Assembly (NCBI GenBank): GCA_025463135.1
Contig: JAOAPY010000011.1
Span: 124,001-188,000 of the forward strand
Source: Acidobacteriota bacterium
GTDB taxonomy: Bacteria > Acidobacteriota > Blastocatellia > Pyrinomonadales > Pyrinomonadaceae
DNA: 64,000 bases
Direction of reading: 5' to 3'
Both the position numbers and the translations under genes were made by a program. The notes beneath the pieces are model-generated. The model did no database searches, was not told where the DNA came from, and was given only the letters and a program-made list of their open reading frames with translations. Numbering within the stretch: the first letter of the stretch is position 1; each line of letters opens with the position of its first letter. Positions 29,101 to 37,241 of the stretch are shown here, piece after piece.

Positions 29101-31575
29101 CCCCGGATCAACCACCCCGCCCAAACCGAACGGCCTGGCTGGGCCAAAGCTACCGGCTCCATTTCCCAACAGGACGGTGACGTTGTTTGCAATGGAGTTC
29201 GACGTCACCACATCTGGGCTGCCATCCCCGTTGAGGTCGCCAACAGCTACAGATATAGGGCGAATTGGCCCAGCCCCAAGACTAAAGCTATTTGGTGGAC
29301 CAAAGCCGCCCGCGCCATTGCCGAGGCGCACGGTGACGTTGTCGGACTCTTGATTTGCCGTCACCAAATCCAGCTTGCCATCCCTGTTAAAGTCGGCGAC
29401 GGCGACGGAATAAGGATTAAATCCGCCATTGCCCACAACGATCGTGTTGAGCGGGCCAAAGGCTGGCGTGGAGCATGAAAAGACATCGGGCGAAGCGATC
29501 TGCGTGGCTTGAGTAGGGCGTATTGACGGCTGAGATAGCGGCCGGCTGTCTGCGGCTGGTCTCTGAAAGAATGTTGGAACAGGTGGTGAATTCGTTGCGC
29601 TCGACCTAATACTTTGTGGCGGCCACTCGTCAGGATACCAGCGACAAAACTCTTTGGGTGTTTCCGGATCCAGCGGCGTGCGCACTCTCAAACCGAGTAC
29701 TCTCCGGTCCACCGTTGGTGACCGACGTGCTGGGTAAACCGGAGTTGAGCCGTTCAACGGCTGCGATCGCTGGGACTCATTGTCCTGCTCGGCCTCACTA
29801 GTCGTCGCCGCGGCCCCATTCATGAAAGCAGGGGCACTCCCTTGAGAGATAGGGGGAATGTTGAACCTTATTTCGTCGAGTTGATTTGCGCCGGGAGTGC
29901 CCTGCACCTGCGCTCTTTCTGCCGAAGTCAGTTCCGCCTTGCTGAGACCGCCTGAGGCTGAAGTACCACCGTTGGAAAGGAGGATTGCCTCGCGCAGCGT
30001 CAGCAGGTTATCTCTGATATTTGTATCATCGGAACTGTTGACGGTTATGATTGCTCCGGACGAGGGTGCGATGACGGTTGGGCCAACCTGTCCGCCCCGC
30101 ATCACGACCAGACCATCTGAAGCGGCTGCACTTAAACGCATCGGGAGCACAGCCAGCGGCAACGCCGAGGCCGACAGCGCAGCAACGGTCGGTTCCGTTG
30201 CGTCGCTAAGGCGCAATAAGATGCCAGTCTCATCCCGGGCGCCCGGATCGGCGTTAATCACCTGGACTTGTGATTGCGCCGCGGCAAAGAACAACAGATC
30301 GTCTGTCTGGCGTGCAGACAAATGCGCAGCCATCAAAACTGAACCGTTCGGCGGGGCACTTTGGATCCGCAGTGAAGGTCCAAGCACCCGAACAGAGCGT
30401 TGCTCGCGCCAGGAAACTGCCAACTTGCCTACGCGTGCCGTTGAGCTTTCGAGTGAACCTAAGCCTGCATCAGCCGACAGGAAATGCACGACTCCATCTG
30501 CAGCCAACAGCGCGAGGTCGGTCTGGTGCGCTTTGTCCCAAATGAAATCACCAGCGGTCAGCTTGCTGACGGAATAGGGCATTGTACGCCTTACGACCTC
30601 TGCCGGAGCCACTTTGCCTTGTTCGCTGATATTGATCGACAACTTGCGATCACGCCCCGCAATTATCACCAGGGAAGTTCCCGATGCGACAACCAAGTCG
30701 CTTTCCGGCCCCCCGGCAAGCCGGGCTAAGGCAAGCGCTGTTACCCTCGCAGGCAAAGCGAAACGTTCCGGGACCGCGCGCATTGCGCCTTCGGGACTTT
30801 CAAACACTAATACGTGGGCGCCGCCCTCGCTCAAAACTCCGACGACAATGTCAGTCAATCCGTCGGCGCGGTTAATGTCACCCGTTGCGAATGAAGTGAC
30901 ACTGCCGCCGACACTAATTCCTCGCGCAGCGTCGAAATGTCCCTGGCCGTCACCCAGCAAAAAGCTAAGTTTGTTGCCACCGTTCGTCGCCACAACTATG
31001 TCTTGGTGACCATCAGCATTGAAATCTCCTGTGCCGATGAAGTCGGGTGCAGTGGGGAGCGGAAAGACGTCGGCTGCAGCAAAAAAGGCGGAATCAGACT
31101 CGCGTTTGTCGCTGTTTTGAGGAGTACTTATCCCCGGTGTGCGGAGTTGTGCTGGTGCTGAATTTGAGTATAGGGCGTCGATATTGCCGCGCTGCAACGT
31201 CGCGATGCCCCGTTGTTGATATTCATAAGCGCAGATCAGATCGGGTACGCCGTCTTCGTCGAAATCCGCTGAAGTCAAACTCCGCGGATGCGCCAAATTC
31301 TGCTCGAGCGCCATTCGCAGTTCGCTGGGGCCATGATAGTTAACGGCTAACTGTCGTTCAGCATTTAGTGGCTCATGACTCGCACGCACCTCTGCCGAGG
31401 GTTTCGCGCTGAGACCATGCGAAGAAGCGGAACTGGTGGCGCTACCTGGATAACAAAGCACCAGAAGCGCCAAGAGGCTGAGAATTAAAGAGAACGATAT
31501 TAATTCGGTTCTTTGATCCCGTTGAGGTTGGCACCGGGAGGTAAGAGGAGCCCGAGGTATAGCTGAAATCTTCAA
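23104..31575 (-). CDS. Giant secreted protein with 14 tandem FG-GAP repeats, DUF11, PPC, BACON-like, beta-helix, Calx-beta, DUF4214
   Basis: 2823 residues, the largest gene here. It starts with a hydrophobic segment ('LISFSLILSLLALLVLC') and N-terminal FG-GAP-like repeats. A CSLREA-like motif follows at about 510-535 ('LLTLREAILLSNGG'). Fourteen tandem units of about 50 residues span about 708-1412, each with 'VAVGDFNGDGKxD'-type Ca2+-loop motifs. After these come a DUF11-type domain (about 1428-1555), a PPC domain (1556-1675) and two BACON-like domains (1680-1850, 'NCQWTASSNSSFIIVN'). A beta-helix (1855-2290), Calx-beta (2428-2548) and DUF4214 (2550-2820) complete it. The C-terminal third closely parallels the downstream 1831-residue paralogue, indicating duplication plus repeat expansion. 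Presumably exported and Ca2+-stabilised; an adhesin or matrix protein is the best guess. Confidence 0.86.
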   Translation of the reverse strand: MKISAIPRAPLTSRCQPQRDQRTELISFSLILSLLALLVLCYPGSATSSASSHGLSAKPSAEVRASHEPLNAERQLAVNYHGPSELRMALEQNLAHPRSLTSADFDEDGVPDLICAYEYQQRGIATLQRGNIDALYSNSAPAQLRTPGISTPQNSDKRESDSAFFAAADVFPLPTAPDFIGTGDFNADGHQDIVVATNGGNKLSFLLGDGQGHFDAARGISVGGSVTSFATGDINRADGLTDIVVGVLSEGGAHVLVFESPEGAMRAVPERFALPARVTALALARLAGGPESDLVVASGTSLVIIAGRDRKLSINISEQGKVAPAEVVRRTMPYSVSKLTAGDFIWDKAHQTDLALLAADGVVHFLSADAGLGSLESSTARVGKLAVSWREQRSVRVLGPSLRIQSAPPNGSVLMAAHLSARQTDDLLFFAAAQSQVQVINADPGARDETGILLRLSDATEPTVAALSASALPLAVLPMRLSAAASDGLVVMRGGQVGPTVIAPSSGAIITVNSSDDTNIRDNLLTLREAILLSNGGTSASGGLSKAELTSAERAQVQGTPGANQLDEIRFNIPPISQGSAPAFMNGAAATTSEAEQDNESQRSQPLNGSTPVYPARRSPTVDRRVLGLRVRTPLDPETPKEFCRWYPDEWPPQSIRSSATNSPPVPTFFQRPAADSRPLSQPSIRPTQATQIASPDVFSCSTPAFGPLNTIVVGNGGFNPYSVAVADFNRDGKLDLVTANQESDNVTVRLGNGAGGFGPPNSFSLGAGPIRPISVAVGDLNGDGSPDVVTSNSIANNVTVLLGNGAGSFGPARPFGLGGVVDPGSVALDDLNRDGRLDVVTANRISNSITVLLGNGSGGFGIPNSLSLGAGANIPFAIATGDFNLDLKVDVVTANYDTNNITVFLGNGAGGFGPPNTINMGGSFGKPYSVAVGDLNGDRKPDLVVADASSLSTIKVLLGNGTGGFSVPDTFGLGGANNPFSVAIGDFNGDSKPDVVAASISDNVTLVLGNGAGAFGPPNTFYIGVNSGFPLSVAIGDFNGDGKRDVVTANSNTDNVSLLLGNGGGGFGVASIFDLGATANFPIAGASADLNGDGRADVVTANFGSSNISVLLANASGGFGAPNTIGLADGLDPRSVAFGDFNLDGKLDIVTANSNSRNIALLLGNGFGGFGIAHTFTLGGPKIIDSESLAVADFNRDGKLDVVAVGYSNNITVLLGDGAGGFGGPTLFDLGPLFSTLFVAVGDFNGDAKVDVVTANREASSITVMLGNGAGGFGPPNTMSLGSGIDPVSVAVADFNVDGRPDLVTTNFNSNSLSILFGNGAGGFGPPNLISIGAEASHPVFVTVSDFNGDGKLDLLTSNLYSSNISVFLGNGNGSFGFPKTFSLGGDALPYFVAVGDFNMDGRPDLMTAAADGNSVAFLLNACGTTGMAPDLTLSKSHVGNLTVGSEGVFQLTVTNVGTISTSSAITLTDNLPAGLSFAGISYYPLDGRWNCGLSGQTVTCTNPLLLPPNTSSSVNLFVDVAPAAVPAVTNNATVAVTGDNNAANNTANDFTLVGGSCAAQPVSIGQVVNGALTSTDCYSPLSPNSPRADRYTFTGASGQPIAITLSSSNFDTFLYFIGPSGTVIGSDDDGGGGTNSRILAGSGFFILPANGTYTIEVTSARTNETGNYTLSLATGTPTCTYNIAPTAQAFNGAGGTATVAVTTPSNCQWTASSNSSFIIVNSGENGTGNGAVTFTVAANSTSSSRIGTLTIAGQTFTVSQAAGSSCVYNINPMSQSFQAVGGSGSASVVAPNGCAWTATSNASFIIVNGGNGNGNGIASFTVTANTSFATRTGTLTIAGQTFTVVQGGATTNTFTINLASPLPKITDSVIIDGSTQPGFSGTPLIVINGAGLASAGGGNGLVITAGSSTVRGLTLTGFASGNRDAALLLITNGGNVVEGCYVGTDASGTRSSGQVGGAVPLAAGIDLRSSTGNRIGGTTATARNIISGIDGSGVIITGASTNNLIQGNYIGTDVTGSLSLGRQHVGVYIQGANGNTIGGQTAIPGTPPGNLISGNIDYGVFLQDDSSNNLIVGNLIGSNGNGTTPVPNGNAGVFISRPGGLGSQLNNTIGGTAPSARNIISGNDPYGIVLGEGATATLVQGNYIGTRIDGAAALPNIYGITATQATGSTIGGALDSARNVISGNTLTGVSIGFLNNGQLGGTGTTIQRNYIGTNAAGTGALGNQADGVFVEVQSITHTIQENLIGFNGNSGVRIPNTTTNPGTPGFRIQIVDNSIFSNSVLGIDLGEAGITPNDPLDADAGANLQQNFPVLISLSLPVSSERNARKRKPTSPAVTLNVNATLNSTPNTTFTVHWYFSSDSQCSNSQQTSRPLASGRIPGVLTDASGNASFSFPFEFPVGTNSGVINCTATDPQGNTSEFSACLPVTAPSPAFVQFAAGSYSVAENAGFATITVTRSGDTAGTCSVNFATSDGTAQQRNDYTIAGGTLTFAPSDTSKTFRVLISDDSYPESNETVNLNLSNANGATVSGPATVTLTINDNDVTTPTMNPLDDTRYFVGQHYYDFLSRVPDQSGLDYWMGQITQCGTNAGCLSSQRITVSNAFFYEQEYQETGSYVVRLYRAAFGNNQPISNSDANPQFPNENKKLVNYSAFSLDRAQVRGGSSLAQTQLELANAFVLRPQFLAKYPGTLNGPAFVDAVVAAINTDIGVNLTPQRSALIDLFNQGGRGKVMYRLADDNASNPVNNRAFIDAEYNRAFVLTQYFGYLRRNPDIGGYVFWLSQVNSAPLRALEKQRAMVCSFVTSAEYQQRFSPVTTHNNTECPQ

Positions 31576-32114
31576 GATTAAGTCTCTCTCAAATAGAGAT
31601 CCGTCTAATATACGCGGCTCGGATCCTCAAGGGATGTGGCATGAGGCCACTTGGGGAGGTTTAACCCGGCCAGGAAAAGCAACTGAGTGAAATATACATG
31701 CGGAAGCGGCAAACCGCTAGCCCTTTATAGCAATGTGAGTTCTTCCAGGTCGTCATAACTTCCCTTCAAGTTTCGATCAGGCCCGTTTTCCCATTTCTTA
31801 GCATTTCCATTTACATCTTGTCAGGTTCATTGGCTTCAACTAAGAGATGGAACCGAAGTTTTCAATCTAGTAGCATTGATTGCTTGGTGCGGCGCAGCGT
31901 AAGATAAACGATCACGAGCGAATGCTTCCTGATACTCCGGTCCGATTAGCGAGGTAGGAGGCGAGGTTCGAAAGACTTACGCTTATCTGTTTTTGATAGA
32001 TTTGAGAGCGACTTGCAAAACTCTCACACACACCCGTTTCAAACAGGCGATAAGGGTAACGACGATACACTTAACGAGTTATGGATCCGGCATTAACGGA
32101 CTGAGGGCTGTTCG
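31576..32114. other. Intergenic divergent region
   Basis: About 540 bases between two divergently transcribed genes (minus-strand giant protein and plus-strand membrane protein). It must hold both promoters. I see no convincing ORF, repeat or strong sigma-70 match. Confidence 0.4.
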
Positions 32115-33236
32115 GTGAAAGCCAGTAATAGAATCTTCAAAGCTTTGGTAGAAGCTCTAGGCTTGCTTGGACTAATGGCCGCCGCAGTGGAGAACTTTCG
32201 CCATTTTCACTCCGCGATCGAAGAGTATTATTGGTATGTATTAGCCGTCGCCTATATACTTTCAACCGCTGCGGCTTGGCCGCAGTCTTCGAGTACAACG
32301 GTTCCCGGTCGTCAAGATACTTACCGGATTCCCTTAGTGAGATTCTTATTGAAATACATTTGGATCATTCTTATCAGCATAGCTTTCTTAGCCGTTGGCT
32401 TGTATCGCTACCGTCTTATTCACATTCCCGAGTCAGGTGATCGTCCCGTGATCAAACCCGGAGATGTTCGAAGACAACCCTCGCGTTTCGATGAATGGCC
32501 CTTGGGCACGGCATATGCACAGAGTCAGGCCGCTAAGCCAAGGCTTTTGCAATTCAACCTGGTGCCAGAAAAGACCTCATACATAAGAACGGACACCCAA
32601 TATGACTTGCCCCGGAAAACCGTGAGCCGCGTTGTTCTCGGGGAATGTGATCCTAATTTCGATCCCGAGCCCGCATTGAAGTCACTCAGAGATTACGCCA
32701 AGACCTCGGGTAAGGAATCCTTGCTTAAGTTCCTTGGCAGCGCGGATCAACTGAAGAAACTGATAAAAGAGCATCCGGGCAGGGCCAGGGAGCTGATGCC
32801 CACTAAAGCTGAATTAAGCAAAATGAATCAGTCGGACTACACGGCAATAATGAGTTGGATGCGAAACTGTGTTGGGATTCTTTTCCCGGTATTCGCGGTT
32901 GTTATTGAGAATCCCTTCGATCAGGATCTCATGGTCACGAGCGCAAAATACCACTACTATCGCATCACCCTTGCCAAAGGAGTAGAAAGTGCCGCCCCCT
33001 TATATCCTACGGCGTCGTATGTTCATAAACTCGAGCCGCAGGCTGGTGGCTCACAGCAAATCGATCTGTTGCCTGGTTTCAATATTCCGGCACGGCGGAA
33101 TGGAAGTTTGGAGCTTCAACTCTGGACAGACGTCTCGGCCGACGAGTATCTCATGATGGATATTGAATTCATTACAAGTAGAGGAACAGTTAAGACAGAC
33201 AAATTTATGTTAGGTTTTCGATCTCTTCCATCCTAG
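32115..33236 (+). CDS. Unrecognised membrane-anchored protein
   Basis: 373 residues from a GTG; no good ribosome site. Two hydrophobic segments, near residues 38-58 ('YYWYVLAVAYILSTAAAW') and 78-97 ('FLLKYIWIILISIAFLAVGL'), form a membrane hairpin. A soluble domain of about 270 residues follows, containing 'VLGECDPNFDPEPALKSL', a helical stretch and then beta-rich sequence ending 'DIEFITSRGTVKTDKFMLG'. I do not recognise the family. It stands alone between the giant protein gene (divergent) and a DUF4214 fragment. Real coding is supported by length and by the coherent topology. Confidence 0.6.
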   Translation: MKASNRIFKALVEALGLLGLMAAAVENFRHFHSAIEEYYWYVLAVAYILSTAAAWPQSSSTTVPGRQDTYRIPLVRFLLKYIWIILISIAFLAVGLYRYRLIHIPESGDRPVIKPGDVRRQPSRFDEWPLGTAYAQSQAAKPRLLQFNLVPEKTSYIRTDTQYDLPRKTVSRVVLGECDPNFDPEPALKSLRDYAKTSGKESLLKFLGSADQLKKLIKEHPGRARELMPTKAELSKMNQSDYTAIMSWMRNCVGILFPVFAVVIENPFDQDLMVTSAKYHYYRITLAKGVESAAPLYPTASYVHKLEPQAGGSQQIDLLPGFNIPARRNGSLELQLWTDVSADEYLMMDIEFITSRGTVKTDKFMLGFRSLPS

Positions 33237-33328
33237 AAAGAGTGTCCTAGCAATTAATCTGCCGAACTTCAGAACTTAAGACATGAAAGCATGAACTAAC
33301 ACTTTCATGTGGGATAACCGTTCCTGCT

Positions 33329-33625
33329 ATGGCTAACCCGGGTTCGCCCAATTTTGATCCGGCGATTTATGATCCAGCGTTCGTTAGGCATTGCTACGAG
33401 AATTTCCTCCGCCGTCCGCCAGATTCTGGGGGCTTTGCGTTCTGGGTGGTGGTGCTGAACAGCAGTGGTGACTACTCCGGCGTAATCAGCGCTGTCAGTA
33501 GCTTTCCTGAGTATCGCAACCGAAACAACTTTCATTGTTGCCCGAGCTTGGGACGTGATGAGAAAAAAATATTCAGTGCTTTGTTCTCGATGCTGTTTGT
33601 GACTTCTCTCGAGTTCGTCGCATAA
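33329..33625 (+). pseudogene. DUF4214-domain fragment
   Basis: 98 residues. The core 'FVRHCYENFLRRPPDSGGFA' followed by 'FWVVVLNSSGDYSGV' and 'ISAVSSFPEYRNR' matches one DUF4214 repeat, the module that ends the two giant proteins at 17399 and 23104. Here it stands without signal peptide or partner domains, and the tail after residue 75 looks unrelated. It is probably the leftover of a larger gene, though a short free-standing protein cannot be excluded. Confidence 0.5.
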
Positions 33626-33823
33626 GAGCCCCAACAGTTTTTGCTAAAAGACCCGTCTGCTATTCAGATCGAGCCGATATAGTAATGAACCATGATGAGT
33701 CACTTGATTCGCGAGAGAACCCAGCCCACAGAGTTTTTGAGGCTGGGTCGAAAGTATCTGTTCGACTTAATGCCCTCCAATACGCCGCAGGAACCTGCTC
33801 CAACAAAGAATGACTCCGGCAAT

Positions 33824-34564
33824 CTACTGTGCTGCCCTAGATAGATAGTTCAAATACTGTTCAGGGGCAGCAAATCCGAACGATCCACCAGCACACTCGA
33901 CCTGGCGTACGCTGTCCACGGCGTCCTCGAAGTCTACGATCACCACGGTGCGTTGTATGGCGTGAACCAGCACATTTCGCGGCGCGAGGTCCAAGTGATA
34001 AATCTGGGCGTTTTCCATTGCTACAAGTGCTCGCAATAAGTCGCGTGTGATATCAAGCACTTCGTCTTTTCTGGGCCGTGTGTTAAGCCACACGTTAAGA
34101 GGAACGTGTCCAGCCACGAACAACATGCGCGTTGCGCCCTCATGATCGCTACCGCGTTCGGATTGTGGTAGAAACCACCGGCCGGGAAGCTTGCGAAGAG
34201 TCGACTCTTCTTCAGAGCGAACACCACTCTCATGATCGGGTCGGCAAAGTTTCAGCACTTCGATGTATTCACGAGCTTGAGCGCTAACAGCTGCAAGCAC
34301 ATGCGTTTGTGTTGCGGTGACAACGCCGATTGCGTTAGAGGCGCCGGAGGATTGTGGAAACGAGACTCTTTCCGCTGCGTCTACAATCGCGCGAACGTCT
34401 ATATCCCAGACGTTCGCGATAAACGCCATTTCATCTTCGACGCTTTCAAGCTCGGGAGCCATTTCATCAAATCTAACGCATCGATCCACAATTGTTGAGC
34501 GATTAAAGGCATGATGATCAACTGTCAGTACACGGGCGCCAAGTCGCGACCGGACGCGGAGCAT
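33824..34564 (-). pseudogene. Truncated protein-kinase-like gene
   Basis: 246 residues. The last third holds kinase motifs in order: 'IYHLDLAPRNVLV' (the HxDLxxxN catalytic loop), 'VIVDFEDAV' (DFE in place of DFG) and 'GSFGFAAPEQY' (activation segment). The chain stops 10 residues later, where an active kinase needs about 100 more residues of C-lobe helices. The N-terminal part has no Gly-rich loop that I can identify, but 'TRMLFVAGHVPLNVWLNT' could be hinge-like. The gene is therefore a kinase relic, or possibly an atypical small kinase/aminoglycoside-phosphotransferase-like protein. No clear ribosome site precedes the ATG. Confidence 0.5.
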
Positions 34565-34678
34565 GAGAATGCAGGCAAGCGACTTGTAAAACTGCGCCCG
34601 ATTTCTATCATTTAGATTGGTTGGGAAGCACGATCCCGCCAGATAAGACTGATCACTCGGGCAAAATTGGCAGGACCG

Positions 34679-34927
34679 TTATCTGCGTTTTTGAGAAGCG
34701 CCCGGCCCTTTGGGCAGTTCGTTTCTAGGGAAGAGTCCTGGGGTAGACCAGACAAAGAAGATCCCAATAAGAAGGAATATAACAAAAACACCTGCTCCGA
34801 CTAAGTATCGATTCTTCCGAGCCTCGTTATCGCTTTGGATCTTGACCGATGGACTGCCACACTTTGTGCATGCGAAAGCATCATCCGCAACTTCATTCCT
34901 ACATACCGGACAAAGTAACAATGGCAT
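34679..34927 (-). CDS. Zinc-ribbon single-pass membrane protein
   Basis: 82 residues, ATG 34927 with AAGGGAG five bases upstream. A zinc ribbon ('LLCPVCRNEVADDAFACTKC') occupies residues 5-24, followed by a charged linker and one membrane helix ('LVGAGVFVIFLLIGIFFVW', about residues 42-60). The C-terminus is basic. It is a common small-protein layout; the zinc ribbon would lie in the cytoplasm. No partner gene is evident. Function unknown. Confidence 0.7.
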   Translation of the reverse strand: MPLLLCPVCRNEVADDAFACTKCGSPSVKIQSDNEARKNRYLVGAGVFVIFLLIGIFFVWSTPGLFPRNELPKGPGASQKRR

Positions 34928-35469
34928 ACATTCTCCCTTATCATCGTCTGCAAAAATAAGATCACGAGTTCTAATTTAATAAGTTCCTACTCGCTTGCCT
35001 CTCAATTGCAAGCAAGTTGTATGCCCGAGGCTCGATAATCTGATGGTTATGTTGATCGACTGCGAAACACTCAACACGAGCAACCGAGGACTTGGGGGAG
35101 AGCTTTAGAGGCCGATCTTGAGCGAAGGGGACCAGTGTCGGATGCTCGCGTCAAGAGAATTTACAAGAGCTCTTGCATAGCGTGGCTGCTCTAAGATGTA
35201 GTCACTCACCGGAGCAGCTTCGAGCGTTCGCGGTATCCGATCACAATTGAAATTAGTCGGACAGCGGTTGGGTAGGTTACCGCCGAATCTTCGCGACCCC
35301 CTTAAGCTGACACGCATGCTGTCGGTGATGTGGCTGATGCTGCAAAAGGGGCTGTACAAGCGTATTATGACGCCGATAACGCAGGCATTGTGACTCCTCA
35401 GTTTTAGATCCTTTCCCGGTAAGTCCCAGGACGTGCTGCGCGTTTCTGACAACCTCTCAAAGGAACATC
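34928..35469. other. Intergenic region, no convincing gene
   Basis: About 540 bases between divergent genes. A minus-strand ORF at 35105-35452 looks non-coding. On the plus strand, a short frame near 35330-35406 reads 'VADAAKGAVQAYYDADNAGI', protein-like but open for only about 35 codons, so it may be debris of a lost gene. Confidence 0.35.
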
Positions 35470-36501
35470 ATGAAAAAGGTTCTTGCAGCCATGGTATTTG
35501 CCGTGATGGCACTACACTCCGCATTCGGTCAGAATCAGACTGTTACCTATCAAGGGGTCACGCTTGAGCCCGGCGACGTGATCAACTTCTACGGAGGGAT
35601 ATTCACAACCGGAGGCTTCCTCACCTATGGGCATAGCGCGCTCTACCTGGGCGTGAACCCGGAAACGAAGCAGCGAGTATTTCTCGACTTTGCGACAACG
35701 GAGAAGTATTTTGGCGGCCCGGCCAAGAAAGCCGAGCGCGCCTTTGTAGGGCGCATTCTTCCCGAGAATGATTTTTGGGTTGCGAGTGCCAGGGGCCACA
35801 AAGCCTTTGACGTTTTCCGACTACGAGATCGCTCGACGCTGAACCAGGCACGAATGCTCCAGGCCGCGAAGCAGATTGCGATTCCAGCTAACTCGTTCTT
35901 TTTCTCGAAAGTTTGTTCTACCTCAGTCGCTGCCGTCCTTTCGAAAGCCACTCGCTCAAAAATCAGTGCCTGGACGCCGGACGCTTTTACTGGAGGACGC
36001 TTCAGAAAACATCCGGATCTCGTGGCCAGAATACTTATCCAGGATCTCATGGATGAGCATGACCTGCTTCCCAAGAACGCGCTGGTTGACATAACCAGGC
36101 GTTCCTGTGCAAACCCGGGAAGCGTGACGCAAGCGGAGTTGAACAGGTTGCCCCGACCGTATCGAGAGAACTTTCATATCAATGCGGATGGGTTACTTCG
36201 ATCTGGACTGGGAGAGTGCATGTGGGTGTATGTAAATCTTAGCATGGGTGAAAGGGATGCCGGGAAGATCAGAGGGCTCTCCGTGCCGGAGCAGCCGGTC
36301 GCCGTCCGTCCGGTAGAGCAGCCTGCAGCCCTCAACGTCAGCATTCCTTTTGAAGCAATTGAAAACATTTGCAATCACAGCGTGCCGGTCCTCCGATTAT
36401 GTCTCGTTACCAAGGGACGTTTACAAACCGCGGCTGCCGTTGAGCTTCAACAGGCAAATGGACAACTCCATCGCCAATTTCCTCTCGAGGGGAATGGGTG
36501 A
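35470..36501 (+). CDS. Secreted permuted papain-like (YiiX/NlpC-P60 superfamily) amidase homologue
   Basis: 343 residues, ATG with AAAGGA upstream. A signal peptide ('KKVLAAMVFAVMALHSAFG') is followed by 'LEPGDVINFYGG' and 'YGHSALYLGVNPETKQRVF'. That is the pattern of the permuted NlpC/P60 families (YiiX/YaeF type), in which the catalytic His precedes the Cys. The candidate Cys is in 'FFFSKVCSTSVAAVLSKATR' near residue 147. These enzymes hydrolyse amide or ester bonds in peptidoglycan or lipids; the actual substrate is unknown. The last 60 residues may be out of frame: the overlapping frame to 36727 looks more protein-like, so the true product may be longer. Confidence 0.65.
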   Translation: MKKVLAAMVFAVMALHSAFGQNQTVTYQGVTLEPGDVINFYGGIFTTGGFLTYGHSALYLGVNPETKQRVFLDFATTEKYFGGPAKKAERAFVGRILPENDFWVASARGHKAFDVFRLRDRSTLNQARMLQAAKQIAIPANSFFFSKVCSTSVAAVLSKATRSKISAWTPDAFTGGRFRKHPDLVARILIQDLMDEHDLLPKNALVDITRRSCANPGSVTQAELNRLPRPYRENFHINADGLLRSGLGECMWVYVNLSMGERDAGKIRGLSVPEQPVAVRPVEQPAALNVSIPFEAIENICNHSVPVLRLCLVTKGRLQTAAAVELQQANGQLHRQFPLEGNG

Positions 36502-36727
36502 TTGTGAGAGACAATTGTTCTATAAACTAATAGAGATGATTCGCGCCGGGCAAGGCGCGCAAATCGAGGGGAAGTGGGTTGGGGGCATGGTGGCGCTCTA
36601 TAAACCCGCGCCGAAACCGGCACCTGGCTCGGATAGAAGCAACACTCCTCCCCCGAAGGACAATGGATGCTTCATGCAGGATAATCCGTTTGGCCCGCCT
36701 TACTGGGTCTGCCCCGTGCCAAAATAA
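36458..36727 (+). CDS. Possible frameshifted 3' part of the preceding gene, or a small separate gene
   Basis: A frame entering before 36458 continues past the stop of the amidase homologue: 'IANFLSRGMGDCERQLFYKL', 'EMIRAGQGAQIEGKWVGGMV', then a Pro-rich tail ending 'NPFGPPYWVCPVP'. It overlaps the 3' end of the amidase gene by 44 bases. It reads like genuine protein but has no good ribosome site, which fits a one-base frameshift in the amidase gene between about 36380 and 36460. A separate 89-residue gene starting at ATG 36458 is the alternative. Confidence 0.4.
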   Translation: MDNSIANFLSRGMGDCERQLFYKLIEMIRAGQGAQIEGKWVGGMVALYKPAPKPAPGSDRSNTPPPKDNGCFMQDNPFGPPYWVCPVPK

Positions 36728-36872
36728 TTTCCATGAGTTCAAAGGTAACCGATTTCGAGGAGCGGGCCGGCGAACTCTCGCAAGTGTTTCGTTGGCTTTT
36801 CGTTCGCAGGGTAAGAGTCCTTAGTGGGAAGCCGTCTAGCGCTCGGAGAAAGCTGCATAAAGGAGTTCAGAA

Positions 36873-37241
36873 TTGGAAGTCTTCAACGTGTATCTGAAAG
36901 AAGGGAAACAGTTTTCAGTGACCTGTGAGCGCTTTGAATTGAAGGTGAACGAATTCATTTTCTTCGATTCAGATTCTCAGCCATCTAATAGAGCCTTCCT
37001 CTCGTTCAGTGATGTGGCAGCCATCGTTCCCGAGCACCAGAGTTTTTGCGAGACTTATAAGCCGTTCCAGGTTTACCTGAGGAAGAGGAATAAGCCTATT
37101 CAAGTATACGCACTATCTTTCGATATCGGGCAGGACCAGAGGATCAGGTTCTATCACTCTCCCGGCTTATTAGAGTTCCAAGATATCTACGTGGCATCGG
37201 CCGAGGTCGTAGCGATCTTCCCATCAGAAGGCTTGACCTGA
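36873..37241 (+). CDS. Unrecognised small protein (TTG start)
   Basis: 122 residues. The start is a TTG placed seven bases after a perfect AAGGAG, which is why I trust it. The sequence is beta-rich with aromatic residues ('KVNEFIFFDSDSQPSNRAFL', 'PFQVYLRKRNKPIQVYALSF'). It has no signal peptide, membrane helix or known motif. It converges on the minus-strand gene at 37187-37516 and overlaps it by 55 bases tail to tail. Confidence 0.55.
   Translation: MEVFNVYLKEGKQFSVTCERFELKVNEFIFFDSDSQPSNRAFLSFSDVAAIVPEHQSFCETYKPFQVYLRKRNKPIQVYALSFDIGQDQRIRFYHSPGLLEFQDIYVASAEVVAIFPSEGLT

Noticed and set aside
24326-30577. Many plus-strand ORFs of 60-226 residues opposite the giant gene (e.g. 27590-27955, 28043-28510, 28514-28888, 29897-30577)
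   Set aside because: They are the antisense of the FG-GAP repeats, show the repeated 'GGPKPPAPLP' pattern expected from that, and have no ribosome sites.
33719-33748. Hairpin ACCCAGCC / GGCTGGGT as a terminator
   Set aside because: Stem of 8 with a 14-base loop and no T-tract on either strand.
35105-35452. Minus-strand 115-residue ORF
   Set aside because: No ribosome site, no family pattern; region looks like intergenic debris.
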